64,000 nt of DNA from Nocardiopsis alba DSM 43377 (GTDB lineage: Bacteria; Actinomycetota; Actinomycetes; Streptosporangiales; Streptosporangiaceae). The DNA lies in assembly GCF_000341225.1 (NCBI RefSeq), contig NZ_ANAC01000010.1:372001-436000 (forward strand), in the 5' to 3' direction. The notes under the pieces are model-generated. The model was not told where the DNA came from. It did not search any database and was given only the letters and a program-made list of their open reading frames with translations. The translations under genes were made by a program, and so were the position numbers. Positions 1 to 12,972 of the stretch are shown here, in pieces; the first letter of the stretch is position 1, and each line of letters opens with the position of its first letter.

Positions 1-356
1 TCGGCCTCGCCGTCGACGCTCTCGTCCGCGTCGTAGCGGCGTTGGTAGAGCTCCCAGGGCTGATCGTGCCGGTCCTCGGGGATATGGCACAGACCGTTCT
101 CGTCGATGTCCCCGAAGGCCCACATGATCCGGGTCAACCGGTCGGCGGCCCCGCTCGCGCGCAGGTGTTCGATGGTGAAACCGCGGTTGGCCACGTTCCA
201 GTCGGCGAAATAGCCGATCCGGTGGAGCGGGCGCTGGTTCACGAGGACGAGGATCCCCACGACCAGGACCACGGCGACGACGGCGGCGCCCAGGACCAGG
301 AGCGGGCGCCGGCCGGAAGGACGTTCGGAACCGGAGGGACTCGACAGGGCGTTCAC
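1..356 (-). CDS. Glycoside hydrolase family 18 chitinase, 5' part only
   Basis: Read on the minus strand this frame begins GTG at 356 and runs off the left edge after about 118 residues. The first 40 residues are a basic stretch and one hydrophobic segment ending LVGILVLVNQ, which reads as a signal anchor. Then comes the typical GH18 beta-1 strand GYFADWNVANRGF, followed by the (A)ADRLTRIMWAFGDID block and a DADESVDGEA segment. These match bacterial chitinases of the ChiC/ChiD type, which hydrolyse chitin outside the cell. The catalytic DxxDxDxE motif lies beyond the window, so activity cannot be judged. A GAGG sits only a few bases before the GTG, and no better in-frame start is visible upstream. 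The family call is firm; the exact start is less so. Confidence 0.8.
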   Translation of the reverse strand, partial: MNALSSPSGSERPSGRRPLLVLGAAVVAVVLVVGILVLVNQRPLHRIGYFADWNVANRGFTIEHLRASGAADRLTRIMWAFGDIDENGLCHIPEDRHDQPWELYQRRYDADESVDGEA

Positions 357-501
357 ACCTCGACCGTAGGGGCACGGAGGTGTTCCGGAGAGGTCGTTCG
401 CCCCATGTCGGCCACATGAGGCCGTTCACGGGTCGGAGGGAACCCGCGCCCCTCCTCGAACGTTGTAGCGAGGCCGGAGCGTATCGGCCCGCGCCGAAGG
501 G

Positions 502-1632
<1,131 letters not shown>

Positions 1633-1691
1633 CAGTACATTGTGCCCATATCCCCACTGAAACGGGGAGAAGTACTATTGTCACCCTTTTG

Positions 1692-4517
1692 CTACATACT
1701 CTCGACGCCACCCTCTTGCAGGGCACGTTTCTGCTGGCCGAGGCGCATGAGGTCGGCGAAGATCCGATCGAACTCCTCCGGTTGCGCGGCCTGGTCGATC
1801 CGGTGCAACTCCGACTTGAGGTTTGACTCGCGACGGTTGATGGAATGAGTCTTGATCGTGCTCAACATTTCCCGCGCGAAATGTTCATCGAGTTCTCCGT
1901 AGAACTCGATCTCCTCCACACCCAGGCGGGTGACGAAATCGCGCTGGAGTTCGTTGGGGGCCGCCTCACGCAGAGCGATCGGCCAATGCTGAGGATCGGC
2001 CACCGACGAGACGCCGCCCTGATCCCGGATGATCCGGAGCACCGCCTGGTGCTGGGGGACGGTGAAGTCCTCCTCGGTGAGGGAGTCGAAGCCCCGCGCC
2101 AAATGGGGGTACTGGATCGCGAGCTTGAGCGCCTGGCGCTCCCGCTGCACCGAGGGGTCGCGCAGGTCGTAGGGCGCCTCCTGGGCGTCCGACGTCGGAG
2201 CCGGAGCGGCCTGCCTCGGGCGGTCGGCACCACCGCGCGCACGGCCCCGGCCCATGTGCTGGCGGACCCGGCGCAGCACGAAGGCCTCGTCCATCAGCCC
2301 CAGCCAACGGTCCAGGTTCTTGCCATAGGTCAGACGCACGCCCTCGTCCCGGATACCGGCGACCACGGGGGCGGCGGCGTCCAAGGCGGCGATACGCCCC
2401 TCGGCGTTGTTCAGGTCATAGCCCTCGACGATGGTCCGGATCATGAACTCGTACAAGGGGCTGGCGCCGTCGACCAGGTCCGCCACCGCCTGAGGACCGT
2501 GCTGAAGACGCAGGTCGCAGGGGTCGAGACCGTCGGGCTGGACGGCCACGAAGGTCTCCGAGGTGAAACCGTGCTCCTCGGCGAAGGCCCGGACGGCCGC
2601 CTTCTGGCCGGCCTTGTCGCCGTCGAAGGTGAAGACGACCCTGCCGCCCTGATTGGAGCGGCCCAACAACATGCGACGCAGGATCTTGAGGTGGTCCTCG
2701 CCGAAGGAGGTGCCACAGGTGGCGACCGCCGTGGTGACCCCGGCCTCGTGGCAGGCCATCACATCGGTGTAGCCCTCGACGATGACCGCCTCGCCCTTAC
2801 GGGAGATCTCCCGTTTGGCCAGGTCCATCCCGTAGAGCAGACGCCCCTTGTGGAAGATGGGGCTCTCCGGGGAGTTGAGGTACTTGGGGCCGTCCTCCTC
2901 CTCGGCGAGCTTGCGCGCGCCGAAGCCGACGACCTCGCCGGTGACCTCGCGCACCGGCCACAGCAGCCGGTTGCGGAAACGGTCGTAGGCGCCGCGCCGC
3001 CCCTGGCTGGCCAATCCGCCCTCGATCAGTTCGGCGTCGGTGAAGCCCTGGTGGCGCAGGTGGGTGGTGAGGTTCTCCCAGCCGGCGGGGGCGAACCCCA
3101 GACCGAACCGTTCGGCGTGCACCCGGTTGAACCCGCGCTCGTCCAGGAACCGTCGGGCGGCCACGGCCTCCGGGGTCAGGAGCCGCTCGGCGTAGTACTC
3201 GGCGGCGGCCTTGTGGGCGTCGAGCAGACGTCGACGTTTGCCCTCGTCGCGTCGGGCGGTGCTACGGCCGCCCTCTTCGTAGCGGAGCGTGATCCCGGTC
3301 TGGCGGGCCAGGGACTCGACGGCCTCGATGAAGCTGAGGCTGTCGATCTTCTGAACGAAGGAGATGACGTCCCCGCCCTCCCCACAACCAAAGCAGTTCC
3401 CCGTGAGGATGTTGTCCTCGAGCACGAAGGCGTGTCCCTCGTCCACGACCGCGCAGAAGACCTCCTCGAAACGGTCGGTCTCCTCCACCGAGAGCACGGT
3501 CCAACCCCGGCGGGCGAACTTCTTCTCCGCTTCGGAGAAACGCGAGCGATGCGCGTCGTGAAGGAAGAACTCCTCGGTCAGGTCCTCGTTGACGAAGTGC
3601 ACCCGGAAGATCGAGGAGGGCTCACGTCCGGGGAAACCCTCACGCACCTGCTCCGTGATCCCGTAGGTTCCGATCCCGAGCCGGGTCGCGACCATGCGGA
3701 CGTGTTCCAGCACGGAGCGGTCGGCGCAGTTGAGCATGACCGTCCCGTCCTTGGAGACGTGCCCATCGGCGGCCAGGTACCCGGCGAGCCAACCGTAGAG
3801 GTAGGAATGGGACTCCTCCAGCGACGGCGGGTCCTTGAAGAAGCCGGGGAGGTGATGGACCAGGATCTGACGGCCCTGCTCCGAGGTCTCGCTGTTGGGG
3901 AACCACTTGAGCAGCGCGGGATCCTTCTCGGCGTCCAGTCGGGCCATGCTGCCGCGCCCGTGACGTGTCCCGTCCCCGAACGTGATTCCGTGCGCGATTC
4001 CGAACGGCGAGGGGGTGGTCCTGGTGATCTTCTTGGGCGGGAAGACGTAGGCGAGACGGTGGTCGGGGCGCAACTCCTCGGTGGTGACCTCACGGACCTT
4101 CGAACGGTCCTTGCCCGCCTGCACGAACCACCTGTGCTCCGGGGTGGCGTGGATCTCCTTGCGCTGACCGTTCCTGCTCAGGGTCAGTCTCATGAGTCGC
4201 TGCTCACCGAATGAGTAGAAGGGCGCCTCCACCCAAGTGGCGCTTCTGGTGAGGATCGTGTGCCTGCCTCCGGCCAACTCCCTGATGGGCCTGACCCCGT
4301 CACGGGTCAGCACCCGTGTCTCTCCCGCCAGGCAGTAGTAGAGGTTTTTGGCCGGGGTGACGTTGAAGGAGGGGGACTTCTCGTCGTGGAAGGGGCACAG
4401 GCCCTTCAGCGATCCGCCTCCCGCGTTGCGCAATTGGAGGTACTCGCCGATCACGTCGGCGATGGGGGTGCGCTCGCGTACGAGGGCGATGTCTTCGTCT
4501 CTGATCCGTCCTGCCAC
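1692..4517 (-). CDS. dnaG: DNA primase DnaG, interrupted by an intein
   Basis: Makes RNA primers for replication with DnaB helicase. The precursor has 941 residues. The N-terminal CHC2 zinc ribbon starts CPFHDEKSPSF at about residue 41. The third zinc ligand is exactly where a 313-residue intein is inserted (residues 62-374), and the ribbon resumes CFGCGEGGD. The Toprim core follows (EGYTDVMACHEAG, then FTFDGDKAGQ near 625-635), then the helicase-binding C-terminus. Splicing leaves 628 residues, normal for actinobacterial DnaG. I chose GTG at 4517 (VAGRIRDED) because family members start at this point and the frame upstream shows no conservation; an AGGAG lies about 16 bases upstream. Function depends on protein splicing, since without it the zinc site is broken. 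Confidence 0.95.
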   Translation of the reverse strand: MAGRIRDEDIALVRERTPIADVIGEYLQLRNAGGGSLKGLCPFHDEKSPSFNVTPAKNLYYCLAGETRVLTRDGVRPIRELAGGRHTILTRSATWVEAPFYSFGEQRLMRLTLSRNGQRKEIHATPEHRWFVQAGKDRSKVREVTTEELRPDHRLAYVFPPKKITRTTPSPFGIAHGITFGDGTRHGRGSMARLDAEKDPALLKWFPNSETSEQGRQILVHHLPGFFKDPPSLEESHSYLYGWLAGYLAADGHVSKDGTVMLNCADRSVLEHVRMVATRLGIGTYGITEQVREGFPGREPSSIFRVHFVNEDLTEEFFLHDAHRSRFSEAEKKFARRGWTVLSVEETDRFEEVFCAVVDEGHAFVLEDNILTGNCFGCGEGGDVISFVQKIDSLSFIEAVESLARQTGITLRYEEGGRSTARRDEGKRRRLLDAHKAAAEYYAERLLTPEAVAARRFLDERGFNRVHAERFGLGFAPAGWENLTTHLRHQGFTDAELIEGGLASQGRRGAYDRFRNRLLWPVREVTGEVVGFGARKLAEEEDGPKYLNSPESPIFHKGRLLYGMDLAKREISRKGEAVIVEGYTDVMACHEAGVTTAVATCGTSFGEDHLKILRRMLLGRSNQGGRVVFTFDGDKAGQKAAVRAFAEEHGFTSETFVAVQPDGLDPCDLRLQHGPQAVADLVDGASPLYEFMIRTIVEGYDLNNAEGRIAALDAAAPVVAGIRDEGVRLTYGKNLDRWLGLMDEAFVLRRVRQHMGRGRARGGADRPRQAAPAPTSDAQEAPYDLRDPSVQRERQALKLAIQYPHLARGFDSLTEEDFTVPQHQAVLRIIRDQGGVSSVADPQHWPIALREAAPNELQRDFVTRLGVEEIEFYGELDEHFAREMLSTIKTHSINRRESNLKSELHRIDQAAQPEEFDRIFADLMRLGQQKRALQEGGVESM
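3396..4334 (-). other. Intein with LAGLIDADG endonuclease inside DnaG
   Basis: A 313-residue intein: block A is CLAGETRVLTRDG, block B is ATPEHRWFV, and the end is DNILTGN followed by Cys +1 of the host. The LAGLIDADG endonuclease is visible as GWLAGYLAADGHVS in the middle, with a weaker second half. By block alignment His67 and Trp69 fall at B10 and B12, Cys294 at F4 and Thr311 at G5. The penultimate residue is Gly312 rather than the usual His. It begins with Cys1, so by position 1 it looks class 1, yet it carries the Trp/Cys/Thr set used to define class 3. Boundaries come from the uninterrupted zinc ribbon (YY then CFGCG) and are secure. Confidence 0.93.
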
Positions 4518-4663
4518 GGTGTTCAGGGTAGTTCTCCTCGAGCACGTTCCGGCCATCGCCCGGGGTTCGCCGGGGGTCCACCGTCCGGCCATCCCGGTGT
4601 CGGACGCCGGTCGGCGACGCGGAGCAGGCTGGGGATCCTCACATCCCCCAGGAGGTGCGCCCC

Positions 4664-5833
4664 GTGCGTGCTCAGGATCAACGGTCCGATCGGTACCGGA
4701 GATGGATCGTACTGTCGGGCGGTGCCGTGGTGGCGGTACTGGTACTGGCCCTCGGCCTCGTGGTGATCGATCGCTTCGGCGGTTCCCCGGTGGTGGTCGA
4801 GGGGGTCGTCGGCTCGGAGAAGGTCGATCTGTTCGAGGACGAGAGGGTCCGGGAACGGTTCGCCGAACTCGGATACGACGTTCGGGTACGCCCTCAGGGC
4901 TCCCGATCGATGGCCGAGCGGGCCGACGAGTCGGACTTCGTCTCCCCCGGTTCCGCGGCCGCCTCGGAGCACATCCGCGGCCTGCACGGCGTCGAAGACG
5001 AATACGACCCCTTCAGCACGCCCATGGTGATGCTCGCGCACGGCCCCATGGCCGAGGCCCTCCGGGAGGAGGGGGTCGCGCGCGTCGCCGAGGACGGCAC
5101 CTGGTCGCTGGACCTGGCCGCCTATCTGGAGCTGACCGAGGACCGCGTCCGTTGGCGCGATCTGCCCGGCGACGCGGTGAGTTCGAGCAACCGCAACGAG
5201 GTGCTGGCCCGCACCACCGACCCGCGCACCTCGAACTCGGCGGCGATGTACGTGGTGGTGCTGTCCTACCTGCTCAACGACGAGGAGGTGGTCACGCCCG
5301 GTTCCGTGGACGAGGAGCTGACGTCCACACTGGCCCGGTTGTTCCTGGCCCAAGGGCAGCCCCCGGAGTCCTCACGTCAGCCCTTCGAGCAGTTCCGAGA
5401 CCTGGGGCCGGGGCACACCCCGCTGCTGTGGGCCTACGAGTCCCAGTACGTGCACGCCGCGGTCCTCGGCCCTCCCCCACCCGAGGACTCGGTGGTGATG
5501 TACCCGGAGCCGACCGTGTTCTCGACCCATACCATCGTGCCCTTCACCGGGGCGGGTGACGAGGTGGGGCGTCTGCTGACCGAGGACCCGGAGCTGCGCG
5601 GGCTGATCTCCGAGCACGGTTACCGCACCGAGGACACCGGGCGTTTCCGGGAACTGGTCGAGGAGTACGGGCCTGCCGTGCGGACGGGGATCGGCGACGT
5701 GGTGCACTCTCCCGCCTACGAGGCCCTGGAGGCTCTGCTGAACGCCATCGAGCAGGAGTACGAGGACACCGGAACGGCCCCCGCGGCCCCGGAGGACGCG
5801 TTCGTCGGACGTTCCGGGGGTGGACGGACGTGA
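4664..5833 (+). CDS. Membrane-anchored solute-binding-type protein, function unknown
   Basis: 389 residues. One hydrophobic segment near residues 14-36 (IVLSGGAVVAVLVLALGLVV) anchors an extracytoplasmic domain that looks like an ABC-type extracellular solute-binding fold; an asparagine and serine rich turn (SSSNRNEVLARTTDPRTSNS) sits where such folds contact ligand. No transporter subunits are adjacent. The start is GTG at 4664, because AGGAGG at 4650-4655 has ideal spacing to it; an earlier in-frame GTG at 4655 overlaps that site. The stop overlaps the next start (GTGA at 5830-5833), so the two proteins are made together and probably act together. I do not recognise a specific substrate or pathway. 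Confidence 0.75.
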   Translation: MRAQDQRSDRYRRWIVLSGGAVVAVLVLALGLVVIDRFGGSPVVVEGVVGSEKVDLFEDERVRERFAELGYDVRVRPQGSRSMAERADESDFVSPGSAAASEHIRGLHGVEDEYDPFSTPMVMLAHGPMAEALREEGVARVAEDGTWSLDLAAYLELTEDRVRWRDLPGDAVSSSNRNEVLARTTDPRTSNSAAMYVVVLSYLLNDEEVVTPGSVDEELTSTLARLFLAQGQPPESSRQPFEQFRDLGPGHTPLLWAYESQYVHAAVLGPPPPEDSVVMYPEPTVFSTHTIVPFTGAGDEVGRLLTEDPELRGLISEHGYRTEDTGRFRELVEEYGPAVRTGIGDVVHSPAYEALEALLNAIEQEYEDTGTAPAAPEDAFVGRSGGGRT

Positions 5834-7443
5834 AGGGTCGCACACGCGCGGGGGCCGGCGCCCTGGCGGCGCTCTTGGCCGTGAGCGCCTGTTCCTTCGT
5901 CGAAGGCGCGGGGGTCGCCGGGACTCTGAGGGTTCTGGCCGGCAGCGAACTGGCCGACATGGAGCCGTTGTTGGCGGAGTCGGCCGAACGGACCGGCGTC
6001 GAGCTGGTCCTGGACTACTCCGGCACGTTGGACGGGACGGAACGGATCGTGGCGGGCGCCGTCGAGGACTACGACGCGGTGTGGTTCCCCTCCAACCGCT
6101 ACCTGCACCTGGTCGACGGCGACCGTTCGTCGGTGCGCGGCGAGACCTCGGTGATGCTCTCCCCCGTGGTGTTGGGGGTGTCCGCCTCGCGGGCCGAGGA
6201 GCTCGGCTGGGTCGCCGGGGACGGAAGCGTCTCCGGGGTCACCTGGGAGGACGTGACCCTGGCGGTCGAGGAGGAGGGGTTGACCTACGGCATGTCCAGC
6301 CCGGCCGCCTCCAACTCGGGTTTCTCGGCCCTGATCGGCGCGGCGTCGGCGATGGCCGACAGCGGTGCCGCGTTGGAGCGCGAGGACGTGGCCGGGGTGG
6401 AGGAACGGTTGGCGACGTTCTTCTCCGGTCAAGAGCTCACCGCCGGATCGTCGGGGTGGTTGATGGAGGAGTTCGAGCGGCGTCGGCGCGACGCCTCCGG
6501 GTCGGGGGCGGTCGTCCCCGACGGGGTGGTGAACTACGAGTCGGTGTTGATGTCGTACGTCCCCGAGGCCGGCGAGGATCCGCTGGTCCTGGTGTATCCG
6601 GAGGACGGGGTGGTCACCGCCGACTATCCGCTGACCCTGCTGGCGGGCGCGTCGGAGGAGGCCGCGGCCGCCTACGAACGGGTGGTGGCCGACCTGACCT
6701 CGGCCGAGGTCCAGGCCCGTATCGCCGAGACCACCTTCCGCCGTCCGGCCGCGGCCGGTGTCTCGGAGCGTGGGTTCCCCTCGGTGGTGGAGCTGCCGTT
6801 CCCCGCCCGTCGGGAGGTCGTGGACGAGTTGGTGGCGGCCTACTTCTCGGAGCTGCGCCGCCCGGCGCGCACGGTGTACGTGCTGGACGTGTCCGGGTCG
6901 ATGTCCGGCTCCCGGATCTCGGGGCTGCGTCGGGCGTTGACCGTGTTGACCGGGGCGGACGAGGGGCCGCTGTCCTCACGCGGGCAGGTCTTCCAGGAAC
7001 GTGAGGAGGTGACGCTGCTGCCCTTCTCGGACGAGCCCGGGGAGCCGGTCTCCTTCGTGGTGGAGTCGGAGGGCGCGGACCGCGCTCGGCGGGGGTTGGC
7101 GGAGGAGATCGCCGCTCTGGAGGTCGGCGGCGAGACCGCGGCCTATGACGCCGTGGAGGCGGCGTACTCCCTCGTGGAGGAGGCCGGAGAGGACGGGTAC
7201 CTGTCGTCGGTGGTGCTGATGACCGACGGTGAGGTGAACCGGGGGCTGGACCTGGACGGGTTGTTCGCCTCGTTGGAGGGGCTGCCCTCCCACGCCGCGG
7301 CCGCGCCGGTGTTCACCGTGCTGTTCGGCGAGGCCGACGCCGAGGAGATGGAGCGTCTGTCGTCCCGGACGGGTGGTCGGGTCTTCGACGCCCGCGACCT
7401 GGACCTGGAGGAGGTGTTCCGGGAGATCCGGGGCTATCACTGA
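5830..7443 (+). CDS. VWA-domain lipoprotein with N-terminal solute-binding domain
   Basis: 537 residues. A lipoprotein signal with lipobox LLAVSAC ends near residue 21. Residues about 30-330 resemble a periplasmic binding protein (GTLRVLAGSELADMEPLLAE at the first strand, ligand-loop SSPAASNSGFSAL). Residues about 345-537 form a von Willebrand A domain with a full MIDAS: DVSGSMSGS, a conserved threonine in GGETAAYDAV, and MTDGEVN. VWA domains bind divalent metal and mediate protein contacts. It is translationally coupled by GTGA to the upstream anchored binding protein. The pair suggests a surface ligand-sensing or adhesion module rather than an importer, as no permease or ATPase is present; that reading is inference. 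Confidence 0.85.
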   Translation: MKGRTRAGAGALAALLAVSACSFVEGAGVAGTLRVLAGSELADMEPLLAESAERTGVELVLDYSGTLDGTERIVAGAVEDYDAVWFPSNRYLHLVDGDRSSVRGETSVMLSPVVLGVSASRAEELGWVAGDGSVSGVTWEDVTLAVEEEGLTYGMSSPAASNSGFSALIGAASAMADSGAALEREDVAGVEERLATFFSGQELTAGSSGWLMEEFERRRRDASGSGAVVPDGVVNYESVLMSYVPEAGEDPLVLVYPEDGVVTADYPLTLLAGASEEAAAAYERVVADLTSAEVQARIAETTFRRPAAAGVSERGFPSVVELPFPARREVVDELVAAYFSELRRPARTVYVLDVSGSMSGSRISGLRRALTVLTGADEGPLSSRGQVFQEREEVTLLPFSDEPGEPVSFVVESEGADRARRGLAEEIAALEVGGETAAYDAVEAAYSLVEEAGEDGYLSSVVLMTDGEVNRGLDLDGLFASLEGLPSHAAAAPVFTVLFGEADAEEMERLSSRTGGRVFDARDLDLEEVFREIRGYH

Positions 7444-7445
7444 GT

Positions 7446-7470
7446 CCCCGCGCCGCTCAGCGTCGCGGGG
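7446..7470. terminator. Inverted repeat between convergent genes
   Basis: CCCCGCG at 7446-7452 pairs with CGCGGGG at 7464-7470. It sits between the stop of the VWA lipoprotein and the 3' end of dgt and overlaps the last dgt codons. No T-run follows, so its role as a shared terminator is tentative. Confidence 0.45.
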
Positions 7471-8722
7471 TCGTCCCGGTGAGGTCCGCGTGCAGGAGGG
7501 CGGCCGAGGTGTCGGTCAGGGAGGCCACCTGGTCGATGATCACGCGCAGCGCCCCGGCGTCGTCGGTGGCCGCCTCGTAGGAGGCCCGGAACTGAGGTTC
7601 CAGGGCCTCGGGGGCTCCGTGCAGGAGGGCGTCGACCAGTTCGGTGAGGACGCGGCGTTCCTCCGCCTGGTAGATCCTCGCCTCCTCACGGGACATCACG
7701 AAGTGCGCGGCCACCGCCTTGAGCAGTGCGCACTCCAGCAGGGTCCGTCGCGGGAGGACCAGGTCGGCGCCGTAGCGGGTGAGGCGTTCGGGGCCGTGGA
7801 CCTCGCGAGTGGCCTGTTCGGCGGCGCGGCAGAAGCGGCCGATGAGCTCGCTGGTGAGGTTCTTGAGGGCGGCCAGGGAGGCGAGGTCGCCGGTGAACGC
7901 TTCGGGCCACACGGGTTCGGCGAGCAGGTCGGTGTAGACCTCCTCCAGCTCGGCGGTGCCGGCGTCGCAGTAGTGGGCGGCCGCCACCCGACAGATCTCG
8001 GCGCGTTCGTGGGGGTCGCGCAGGGCGGACATCCTCACCAGGCCGGCGTGCAGGGCGTCCTCGACGTCGTGCACGGAGTAGGCGACGTCGTCGGACCAGT
8101 CCATGACCTGTGCCTCGAAGCAGGTGCGGCCGAGGGGTGCTCCCTCCCTCAACCAGGTGAACACGGCGACGTCGTCGGGGTAGCAGTTGAACTTGGCGGT
8201 GTCGCCGCCCTCTCCACGGCGCCAGGGGTACTTGACGGTGGCGTCGAGGGTGGCGCGGGTGAGGTTGAGGCCGGCGCTGCGTCCGTCGGGGTCGATGACC
8301 TTGCCCTCCAGCCGGACGAGCAGGCGCAGACTCTGGGCGTTGCCCTCGAACCCTCCGCAGGAGGCCGCGGCCTCGTCGAGGGCGCGTTCGCCGTTGTGTC
8401 CGAAGGGCGGGTGGCCCAGGTCGTGGGAGAGGCAGGCGGCCTCCACCAGGTCGGGGTCGCAGCCGAACGATCGGCCGAGTTCCCGGCCGATCTGGGCGCA
8501 CTCCAGGGAGTGGGTGAGCCTGGTGCGGGGGAAGTCGCTGATCCCGAGTCGGACGACCTGGGTCTTGGCCGACAGACGGCGCAGTGCGGAGCTGTGCAGG
8601 ACCCGGGCGCGGTCGCGTTCGAAGGGGCCGCGCCTGCGGCTCTTGCGGGACTCGCGGGCGTAGCGTTCGGTGTCGTTCGCCCGGTAGCCGTGGGCCGAGG
8701 TCTCGCCCGGGGTGCTCGTCAT
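7457..8722 (-). CDS. dgt: Deoxyguanosinetriphosphate triphosphohydrolase-like protein
   Basis: 421 residues of the HD superfamily, dGTPase type, which cleaves dNTPs to nucleoside and triphosphate. The metal site is clear: [13 protein letters not shown] supplies the first His, [15 protein letters not shown] the HD pair and further ligands, and a later Asp is in [12 protein letters not shown]. The start ATG at 8722 ([14 protein letters not shown]) fits family members; reading frame upstream of it is noise. In actinobacteria this gene typically lies near dnaG, as here. Substrate specificity among dNTPs cannot be read from sequence. Confidence 0.93.
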   Translation of the reverse strand: MTSTPGETSAHGYRANDTERYARESRKSRRRGPFERDRARVLHSSALRRLSAKTQVVRLGISDFPRTRLTHSLECAQIGRELGRSFGCDPDLVEAACLSHDLGHPPFGHNGERALDEAAASCGGFEGNAQSLRLLVRLEGKVIDPDGRSAGLNLTRATLDATVKYPWRRGEGGDTAKFNCYPDDVAVFTWLREGAPLGRTCFEAQVMDWSDDVAYSVHDVEDALHAGLVRMSALRDPHERAEICRVAAAHYCDAGTAELEEVYTDLLAEPVWPEAFTGDLASLAALKNLTSELIGRFCRAAEQATREVHGPERLTRYGADLVLPRRTLLECALLKAVAAHFVMSREEARIYQAEERRVLTELVDALLHGAPEALEPQFRASYEAATDDAGALRVIIDQVASLTDTSAALLHADLTGTTPRR

Positions 8723-8802
8723 GGTCGCGACCCTACTTCTCGACGATGACGAAGCACGCCCGTGACGCACCTTCGGGCCCGTTCGGGGTGGATCCGCGAC
8801 GG

Positions 8803-9954
8803 TCAGGCCGCGTTGACCCGGATGTCGCTGCTGTCGTTGAAGATCCAGTAGTACCAGAGGGAGGCGGTCTCCCTGGTGATGTACCAGAGCTGGGTACGGC
8901 GCTCTATGACGGCGGGGCCGGAGCGGGCGGGCGAGGTGCCCGCCTCGATGCCGTGGTCGGCCGCCATCACCTTGGAGCGCAGGCTGTGCCAGGGATCGGA
9001 GACGAGGATGGCCGTCTCCCAATGGTTGGCCTCGAAGACCTCCGAGACCGCCTGGAAGCTCTGGAGGGTGTCGCGTCCCTCCTCGACCGCGATGACGTGG
9101 TCGGCGGGGATACCGACCTCGATCAGCCAGTTACGGCCGGCCGCGGCCTCGGTGTAGGCGTCGTCGGGCTGTTTTCCGCCGACGGTGACGATCATCGGCG
9201 CCACACCCTCCTGGTAGAGGACCTGGGCCTGCCGCAGACGTGCCTCGAAGACGGGCGAGGGCACTCCGTTGTACTGGCTGGCGCCGAGCACGACGATGGC
9301 GTCGGAGACGTCCCGGTCGTCCTGGCGCGCGGTGTACCAGACCCAGCCCCACGTCGCCGGGGGCAGCGCCACGAGGAGGAGCAGGACCACGGCGATGATC
9401 CGACGGAGCCGGAAGCGGCGCCGTTTGCGTCGTTTGGGGCGATGGGGCGGTCGGTCGTCGCCCGAAGAGCGGCCACCGCGTCCCGGACCGCCTCCGGAGC
9501 CGCCGAAGTCGTCGAAGTCCCCACGACGGGGGTCGTCCTCGGGGTCCTCTCCGGGCACGGGCGGGCCCGGCTCGAAGGGTTCGGGTTCGAAGGGATCGGT
9601 CCGGTAGGTCTCGCGCGGCGCGGGTCCGCCCGCTCGGGAGCGCGATCCGGGGCGTTCGCGGACGAACCTGCGGGTGAACTCGGAGTCCGGATCGGGTTCC
9701 GGGGTCCGGACGTCCCGTTCGTCGGGGGCGTTCCATTCGGAGGTGTCGAACACGCGGGTGGTGTCGTCGGAGGTCTCCCGTGGGAAGGCGCCCGTGGTCT
9801 CGGGGACACGGGTGAAGTCCCGCGTCGTCTCGGACCCGGTGGGGGCGTCCGCGGGGCCGCCTCGGGAGAAGACCCGGGTGGCCTCGTCGTCGGCCGACAC
9901 GGCACTGTGGTGGTCCCACGCCTCGTCACCACGACCGTCGCTCGCCGTTCGCAC
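8803..9954 (-). CDS. YdcF/SanA family (DUF218) membrane protein
   Basis: 383 residues in three parts. Residues 1-175 are acidic, Pro/Gly/Arg-rich and probably disordered in the cytoplasm. A basic patch ([15 protein letters not shown]) leads into one membrane span ([20 protein letters not shown]). The C-terminal DUF218 domain follows, with the strand [16 protein letters not shown], the [10 protein letters not shown] loop and [15 protein letters not shown]218 proteins are linked to envelope integrity and vancomycin sensitivity in other bacteria, but their reaction is unproven. The GTG start at 9954 has GGAGGT six bases upstream. It is oriented with dgt and 80 bases upstream of it, so probably co-transcribed. 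Confidence 0.85.
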   Translation of the reverse strand: MRTASDGRGDEAWDHHSAVSADDEATRVFSRGGPADAPTGSETTRDFTRVPETTGAFPRETSDDTTRVFDTSEWNAPDERDVRTPEPDPDSEFTRRFVRERPGSRSRAGGPAPRETYRTDPFEPEPFEPGPPVPGEDPEDDPRRGDFDDFGGSGGGPGRGGRSSGDDRPPHRPKRRKRRRFRLRRIIAVVLLLLVALPPATWGWVWYTARQDDRDVSDAIVVLGASQYNGVPSPVFEARLRQAQVLYQEGVAPMIVTVGGKQPDDAYTEAAAGRNWLIEVGIPADHVIAVEEGRDTLQSFQAVSEVFEANHWETAILVSDPWHSLRSKVMAADHGIEAGTSPARSGPAVIERRTQLWYITRETASLWYYWIFNDSSDIRVNAA

Positions 9955-10278
9955 CGGCTCACCTCCGCACAGTTGATTCCGGGAACCCTGTTCCCCCTGG
10001 GATGTCCCCCGTCCGTCACAGGTTGTGGCCCTCCCCGACCGTCGCGGGGTGAAGTGTGAAGGGTGGTCCGTCCGGCCCTGGAGATCCGCCCGTGGGGGTG
10101 GGCGAAGGGCCGCTCTGGGGAAGGCTGTGGCGGCGACCGAGAATATATCACGAAAAGATCACGGCCTTGATTCCCTCCCCGCCACCGAGGGGGTTCCGAT
10201 TGTAGTGTCCTCGACACCCGGAAACGCCCCCGTCGGCGCCCTTCCCGGGACACCGACGGGGATGTACGTCACTCGGGT
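9955..10278. other. Intergenic region between the YdcF gene and ppdK
   Basis: No gene is supported. An AT-rich island at 10139-10165 contains TATATT-like sequence and a direct repeat ATCACG at 10147-10152 and 10158-10163, spaced one helical turn (11 bp). This would suit the promoter and a regulator site for the leftward YdcF-dgt unit. The right part holds the ppdK terminator hairpin. Confidence 0.5.
10228..10261 (-). terminator. Hairpin downstream of ppdK
   Basis: CCCCGTCGG at 10228-10236 pairs with CCGACGGGG at 10253-10261, a 9-bp GC-rich stem about 17 bases past the ppdK stop. Only a short T-rich stretch follows on the minus strand. Confidence 0.55.

Positions 10279-12972
<2,694 letters not shown>

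Noticed and set aside
1845-4214. A 789-codon open frame on the plus strand opposite dnaG
   Set aside because: It is the antisense shadow of a high-GC gene: composition is Gly/Val/Leu/Asp biased, no domain is recognisable, and it spans the intein boundary without change. Similar long shadows oppose ppdK (10369-12999), gcl (33675-35687) and the permease (40182-42734).
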